Source of the DNA: Acidobacteriaceae bacterium
GTDB taxonomy: Bacteria > Acidobacteriota > Terriglobia > Terriglobales > Acidobacteriaceae
Reading direction: 5' to 3'
Length of the DNA stretch: 10,357 bases
Assembly (NCBI GenBank): GCA_030838305.1
Contig: JAUTWY010000497.1
Coordinates: forward strand, 1 to 10,357
Position numbers and translations under genes: made by a program
Shown here: piece after piece, positions 6,911 through 10,357 of the stretch
Position numbering within the stretch: the stretch's first letter is position 1
Layout of the letters: the number at the start of each line of letters is the position of its first letter
Notes under the pieces: model-generated
Databases searched by the model: none
The model's input: only the letters and a program-made list of their open reading frames with translations
What the model was told of the DNA's origin: nothing

Positions 6911-6964
6911 TACTAGCTCGCTTTCAATGCCGGCTTTAGCCGTGGGGAATTTTAGAGAGAACTC

Positions 6965-7633
6965 ATGTTTCGCATCATCACCATTGAACGCGAGTACGGC
7001 TGTGGCGGCGGCGCCATTGCCGCTCAATTAGCCGACCGCCTGGGCTGGGCCTTGTGGGACCATCGCCTTACCGAAGAGATTGCCCGCATGGCCAATGTCG
7101 ATTGTTCCGCAGTCATGCGCTGCGACGAGCGCATGGACAGCCGCTTCCATCGCCTGGCAAAGGCGTTTTGGCGCGGCAGTTACGAGCGCGGCTCCCGGCT
7201 GGAGGATCAGGTCTTCGATGCTGACTGCATGGTTTCGATGATGGAGCAGATTGCTCCCAAGATTGCTCAGGAAGGAAACGCAGTGGTGGTTGGCCGCGGC
7301 GCGCCTTTCTTCCTGCGCGAACAGCCCGACGCTTTTCACGTCTTCCTCTACGCGCCCCGGGCCGAAAAAGTCCGCCGTCTGTTGCAGGAGGGATCCTCGA
7401 AATCAGATGCCGAGGACCTCGTCGATAGCATCGACCGTGAGCGCATCGCCTTCGTCAAGCACTACTTTGGCGCCGATTGGCCCACCCGCTCCCTTTACCA
7501 TGTGATGATCAATACGGCTGTGGGAAATGGGTCGGTCATCGAGACGATTCTCCACACCATGCAAATGGTCGAAGGCCGCCCGAAAGCCACCGACTACGAA
7601 CCTGCCAAAGTTCCAACCTCCGTCCAATCGTGA
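6965..7633 (+). CDS. Cytidylate kinase-like family protein
   Basis: This 222-aa cytosolic protein of the cytidylate-kinase-like (P-loop NTPase) family starts MFRIITIEREYGCGGG. The glycine-rich loop GCGGGAIAAQLADRLG at 12-27 lacks the Lys-Ser/Thr of a standard Walker A, as is usual in this family. Other family landmarks are WDHRLTEEIAR at 31-41, NAVVVGRGAPFFL in the middle, and DSIDRERIAFVKHYFGADW, corresponding to the conserved Arg-helix-Tyr-x-x-DW region. The true substrate is not known for most such proteins; nucleoside monophosphate phosphorylation is an inference and the normal cmk gene is probably elsewhere. It begins 112 bp after emrB on the same strand, past a hairpin, so it probably has separate expression. 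The start has only a weak AGAGAG upstream. It converges on the ferrochelatase gene. Confidence 0.85.
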   Translation: MFRIITIEREYGCGGGAIAAQLADRLGWALWDHRLTEEIARMANVDCSAVMRCDERMDSRFHRLAKAFWRGSYERGSRLEDQVFDADCMVSMMEQIAPKIAQEGNAVVVGRGAPFFLREQPDAFHVFLYAPRAEKVRRLLQEGSSKSDAEDLVDSIDRERIAFVKHYFGADWPTRSLYHVMINTAVGNGSVIETILHTMQMVEGRPKATDYEPAKVPTSVQS

Positions 7634-7704
7634 TTTATCCGCGAACGACGCGAAACAAACTCCCGCCGGCTCCCGCGCGGTTAGGTGTCGGTACTGGGAT
7701 TACT

Positions 7705-7720
7705 GCGATCTTCAAATCGC
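7705..7720. terminator. Small hairpin between convergent genes
   Basis: GCGAT (7705-7709) and ATCGC (7716-7720) pair around a 6-nt loop in the 108-bp gap between the convergent kinase-like and ferrochelatase genes. The location suits a two-way terminator, but the stem is only 5 bp and there is no T-run on either side, so support is slight. Confidence 0.2.
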
Positions 7721-7741
7721 TAGGAAGGGAGCGCGGTCAAG

Positions 7742-8767
7742 TCAGCTCACCCGCACCATCCGCTGCGGCGCCGGGCAACAATCTTCCGTACAAATATCCG
7801 TCCGCGCCCCCAGCGATCCCAACGTCCTCCGCTCCATTCCCGGATTCATCCGCTCCAGAATTAACTCGCGAATCATCGCGATGAACTTTGGATGCACGCC
7901 AACCGTCTTTGCTCGAGCCATTGGCAAGTCCAACGACTTGCAAATCTGCTGCGCTTCCACGTCGAGGTCATATAACACTTCCAAGTGATCGGAGATAAAC
8001 CCGATCGGCGCTAGCACCACACCCGATGCGAGGTTCCTTGCCTTCACCTCGCGCAGGTAATCGAGAACGTCAGGCTCCAACCACGGCTGCCCCGGCGCTC
8101 CGCTGCGGCTCTGGTAAACCAAGGCATCGTTTTTCTGTCCAAGCAAACCTGAAACCAGACGACGTACTTCCTCGAGCTGCTTCACATAATCACTTGTGTT
8201 CGCCATGGACAGCGGAATGCTATGCGCGGTGTAAACAACCTGCACGTTGGCTCGCCCGTCCACGGGAATGGCTCCAAGCGCGTCACCAACTCGCTCGACC
8301 GTCGCCTCGACGAATCCAGGATGGTTGAAGAAGACCCTTAATTTGTCTATCTCCGGCGCGCCCGGGCCAACTTCGCTTTGCGCCCGGGCGATGTCTTCCC
8401 GATACTGCCGGCAACCCGAGTAGGAACTGTAGGCCGAAGTCACAAAAGCCAGCGCCCGCCGGATGCCATCCTGCTTCATCCTTCGCAGGGTGTCCGGCAG
8501 CAGAGGATGCCAATTTCGGTTTCCCCAATAAACTGGAAGCTTCGGCCCCTTCCGCTCCAACTCCGCTTCCAACGCGCCGATCAGTTCGCGCGTTTGCTGG
8601 TTGATCGGGCTCTTGCCCCCGAGGTGGTAATAGTGTTCCGACACCGCGAGCATGCGCTCGCCAGGAACGTTGCGTCCGCGCAGCACATTTTCGAGGAAGG
8701 GAATTACCTCTTCTTTCGATTCCGGACCACCGAAAGAAACCACCAGAATGGCATCGTAGTTCGTCAC
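7742..8767 (-). CDS. hemH: Ferrochelatase (probably coproporphyrin-type, Fe-S)
   Basis: This enzyme inserts Fe2+ into a porphyrin at the end of heme synthesis. The 341-aa protein starts MTNYDAILVVSFGGPE and carries PFLENVLRGRNVP (23-35), GGKSPIN (50-56), VTSAYSSYSGCRQYRED (109-125), TAHSIPLSMA with catalytic His182 (180-189), and GFISDHLEVLYDLD with Glu263 (256-269). PFLENVLRGR and the Cys119 region look like the actinobacterial enzymes, which use coproporphyrin III, so coproheme synthesis (cpfC) is as likely as protoporphyrin use; this is inference. Cys119 and the C-terminal Cys326, Cys330 and Cys331 could hold a [2Fe-2S] cluster like that described in mycobacterial and Caulobacter ferrochelatases. 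The start is a GTG at 8767 with weak upstream pairing; it fits the family N-terminus. The gene lies 51 bp downstream of a same-strand gene and may be co-transcribed. Confidence 0.95.
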   Translation of the reverse strand: MTNYDAILVVSFGGPESKEEVIPFLENVLRGRNVPGERMLAVSEHYYHLGGKSPINQQTRELIGALEAELERKGPKLPVYWGNRNWHPLLPDTLRRMKQDGIRRALAFVTSAYSSYSGCRQYREDIARAQSEVGPGAPEIDKLRVFFNHPGFVEATVERVGDALGAIPVDGRANVQVVYTAHSIPLSMANTSDYVKQLEEVRRLVSGLLGQKNDALVYQSRSGAPGQPWLEPDVLDYLREVKARNLASGVVLAPIGFISDHLEVLYDLDVEAQQICKSLDLPMARAKTVGVHPKFIAMIRELILERMNPGMERRTLGSLGARTDICTEDCCPAPQRMVRVS

Positions 8768-8818
8768 AAGATTTCGCTTGGAACTCGGACCAGAGCGATT
8801 GAAATGTGGCGCGTCAAA

Positions 8819-10102
8819 TTAGTTTCCATGCACAACTGCGGCGGAAGCAGAAGACTCGGCGTTCCTCATTACGGTTATGGGTCGATCCAAAACAATATTC
8901 ATTTCCGTGAATCGGGGCAGTACCACATCGCGTCCTTGCCGCGTCACTATGTAGATCCCAGAGACAACACTGGACACAATTCTGGCCGTGCCCGCCGTGG
9001 AAACGTCCGTGGCAGTCGAGATCAGGGCTTCCACAATTAACTGTGCTGCATCGTCTACGCCTTTAGCGATTCCGGCCGTCACTCCGATATTGATCGCCAT
9101 CCACGCCTTGCCCGGACGCTCACCCCGAAACTGGCCTTCAGCATCTATCCTCATGTGTGAGCCGCGATCTAATTCCGCGCCTGCGAGAGATGCGGCGATA
9201 GGGGTGAAGTTGCCGCCCGGCAGCGTCAAACCAGTAAACGTTAGGAACAGTGATCCCGCGCGGCTCCCCCAGCGCGGCGAAGTCTGCTTGACCACTTTGC
9301 CTTCGAACAACGTGCCTGCGGGCAGCGCGAGCTGCGAATTTGAGTACACAGGTTCGAGCAACCGCGCCTGAACTGTGTCGCCGGCCTTGCTTCTGGAAGC
9401 GGTGAGATCCCCCAAAAGGAGAATGTTGCACGCCGTGCCGGCTGGAAGGGTCCCCGGGCCCGACTGATCGCGTAGGGCGGGTGCCGCGTCTTCCTTGGCC
9501 GAAGGCGCCTTTTCATCTTCTGGTTCTGCGCTGAATGCTTCCAGCACCATTATCTGTCTTGCCGGATTTCGCGGTCCATACAGACCGCCGGCTTTGCTCA
9601 CCTCGAGGGCTCGGCTTTCGCCCTTATGGTTTCCTGATTCTTTCCCACGGGCTTGAGCGTGTACTTCGCGCCTGCGGCTCACTGATACGAATGACACCGG
9701 CAGCGCGCTTTCACCGCTTGCCCCCAACACCACGGCGGTCTTGAACACCGGAAACTTCTCTCGGCGAGGCGCGAAGAGTTTCACTACCCCTGGCCAATGA
9801 TCGTCGGTTGTCCGCCTTCTCTGTTCCATGTGATCGACGGTAAGACTCACGGACGTTTCCGCGGGAAACAGTTCGCGTTCCGCGTAATAAACATTACGCG
9901 CCAGCTTGCCCTGGACAACATCTCCTGGCTTCAGTTTCGACATCTGCAAAGGATGATCAAGCCGCACCTTGACGTAAAGTCCCGAGTTCGGGGGTGCAGT
10001 GCCGGTGGCTGATTCGTGCGCGGCGCAGTAGATCACTGAGCTTGTCGATACTACCGCCAGCAATACGCCGCGGGCCGCCTTCGAAAGTCTTCCATCGCTC
10101 AT
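8819..10102 (-). CDS. Exported protein with duplicated beta units, unknown function
   Basis: I do not recognise a named family. The 427-aa protein starts with a basic stretch and a hydrophobic segment (10-28, ending IYCAAHE) that looks like a signal peptide; the Cys26 context lacks a proper lipobox. Two similar units follow: residues 41-91 (KLKPGDVVQGKLARNVY then LFPAETSV) and 219-272 (RSKAGDTVQARLLEPVY then ALPAGTLFEGKV). A charged, low-complexity stretch (145-215) separates them. A Gly/Ala-rich, helix-like segment (335-385) precedes a final strand region with DVVLPRFTEMNIVLDRPI, which may be a third partial unit. The 'LPAGT..G.V' pattern recalls small beta domains in TrbI/VirB10-like and related envelope proteins, but that is only resemblance. 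The start at 10102 has GGAG 7 nt upstream. The gene is followed by hemH, so it may share its transcript. Confidence 0.72.
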   Translation of the reverse strand: MSDGRLSKAARGVLLAVVSTSSVIYCAAHESATGTAPPNSGLYVKVRLDHPLQMSKLKPGDVVQGKLARNVYYAERELFPAETSVSLTVDHMEQRRRTTDDHWPGVVKLFAPRREKFPVFKTAVVLGASGESALPVSFVSVSRRREVHAQARGKESGNHKGESRALEVSKAGGLYGPRNPARQIMVLEAFSAEPEDEKAPSAKEDAAPALRDQSGPGTLPAGTACNILLLGDLTASRSKAGDTVQARLLEPVYSNSQLALPAGTLFEGKVVKQTSPRWGSRAGSLFLTFTGLTLPGGNFTPIAASLAGAELDRGSHMRIDAEGQFRGERPGKAWMAINIGVTAGIAKGVDDAAQLIVEALISTATDVSTAGTARIVSSVVSGIYIVTRQGRDVVLPRFTEMNIVLDRPITVMRNAESSASAAVVHGN

Positions 10103-10333
10103 GATCTGCTCCGGTTCGCCGTACCGTCGTATGCCTCGGAGAACGCTGAGGTCGCTGAAGAATTAAGCCTGTTCGAGTCTTACGCCGGGTGACGCACTGA
10201 GAATCGCTAGTTTAGCACCAACATGTGGGGACAGCCGCCCGCCCTCTCGCTGTCCCATCGAGCGAAGCTCGAGGTTCTGTCGTCACCGCCCGGCCACTCT
10301 GTATACGCCGCGTGTTACGATATTGCTGAGACT
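10103..10333. other. Intergenic region, divergent
   Basis: This stretch separates the minus-strand exported-protein gene from a possible plus-strand gene. Apart from the double hairpin at 10228-10272 it holds no convincing ORF. No promoter with both boxes well matched was found; TACGAT at 10316-10321 is a possible plus-strand -10 without a good -35. Confidence 0.3.
10228..10272. repeat. Two adjacent hairpins upstream of the exported-protein gene
   Basis: GGGACAGC (10228-10235) and GCTGTCCC (10249-10256) form a perfect 8-bp stem around a 13-nt C-rich loop. One base further on, TCGAGC (10258-10263) and GCTCGA (10267-10272) form a 6-bp stem with a GAA loop. Such paired palindromes in intergenic DNA can be dispersed REP-like elements or ends of transcripts. 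There is no T-run. Only one copy occurs in this window, so repeat status is inferred. Confidence 0.45.
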
Positions 10334-10357
10334 ATGCAAGCTAACTTCGTTCGCCGG
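10334..10357 (+). CDS. Possible start of next gene (8 codons)
   Basis: An ATG at 10334 opens a frame reading MQANFVRR to the window edge. The -10-like TACGAT 12 bp upstream is the only hint that a gene begins here, and there is no clear Shine-Dalgarno. It could be chance; nothing can be said of the product. Confidence 0.2.

Noticed and set aside
7477..7988. Plus-strand ORFs running past the kinase-like gene
   Set aside because: They are out-of-frame readings of the kinase-like gene continuing antisense into hemH, Pro/Ser-rich and without motifs.
8378..9040. 220-aa plus-strand ORF
   Set aside because: It is antisense to the ferrochelatase and the end of the exported-protein gene, which are both better supported.
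8870..10102. Lipoprotein call for the exported protein
   Set aside because: Cys26 follows Val-Ile-Tyr, and Tyr at -1 does not fit a lipobox; an ordinary signal peptide is more likely.

Overview
The window is about 10.4 kb of moderately GC-rich bacterial chromosome with ordinary housekeeping and envelope genes. Several features suggest a member of the Acidobacteriota (Terriglobia/Koribacter-like), although this is inference from gene style and not a database result. They are a free-standing secreted TonB C-terminal protein, stand-alone PilZ proteins, a cytidylate-kinase-like protein, an actinobacterial-style ferrochelatase, and a secreted protein with repeated 'LPAGT'-type beta units. No transposase, integrase, CRISPR array, rRNA or tRNA was seen.

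Left part (1-2226, all minus strand): the first 163 codons of a transketolase run off the left edge. Upstream of it lie a 218-aa PilZ protein, a 119-aa PilZ protein and a 115-aa secreted TonB C-terminal-domain protein. The TonB-like gene and the shorter PilZ gene are only 35 bp apart and are probably co-transcribed. The longer PilZ gene lies behind a 156-bp gap and has its own odd leader, a 21-bp tandem repeat that carries a -10-like hexamer twice.

Centre (2227-6852, plus strand): a divergent intergenic region leads into a complete tripartite drug-efflux operon. It encodes a TolC-type outer-membrane channel, an EmrA-type periplasmic adaptor and an EmrB-type 14-TM DHA2 antiporter. The last two overlap by ATGA, and the first two are 9 bp apart. 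No regulator gene is adjacent. The leader just before the likely tolC start contains four alternating GTCCC/GGGAC segments that can pair in mutually exclusive ways, the last ending in a T-run. This is the layout of a transcription attenuator and is the most interesting signal in the window.

Right part (6965-10357): a cytidylate-kinase-like gene on the plus strand converges on a minus-strand pair. That pair is a 427-aa exported protein of unknown function with an internal duplication, followed 51 bp later by a ferrochelatase carrying four cysteines suited to a [2Fe-2S] cluster. The last 255 bp hold two adjacent hairpins and possibly the first codons of another plus-strand gene.
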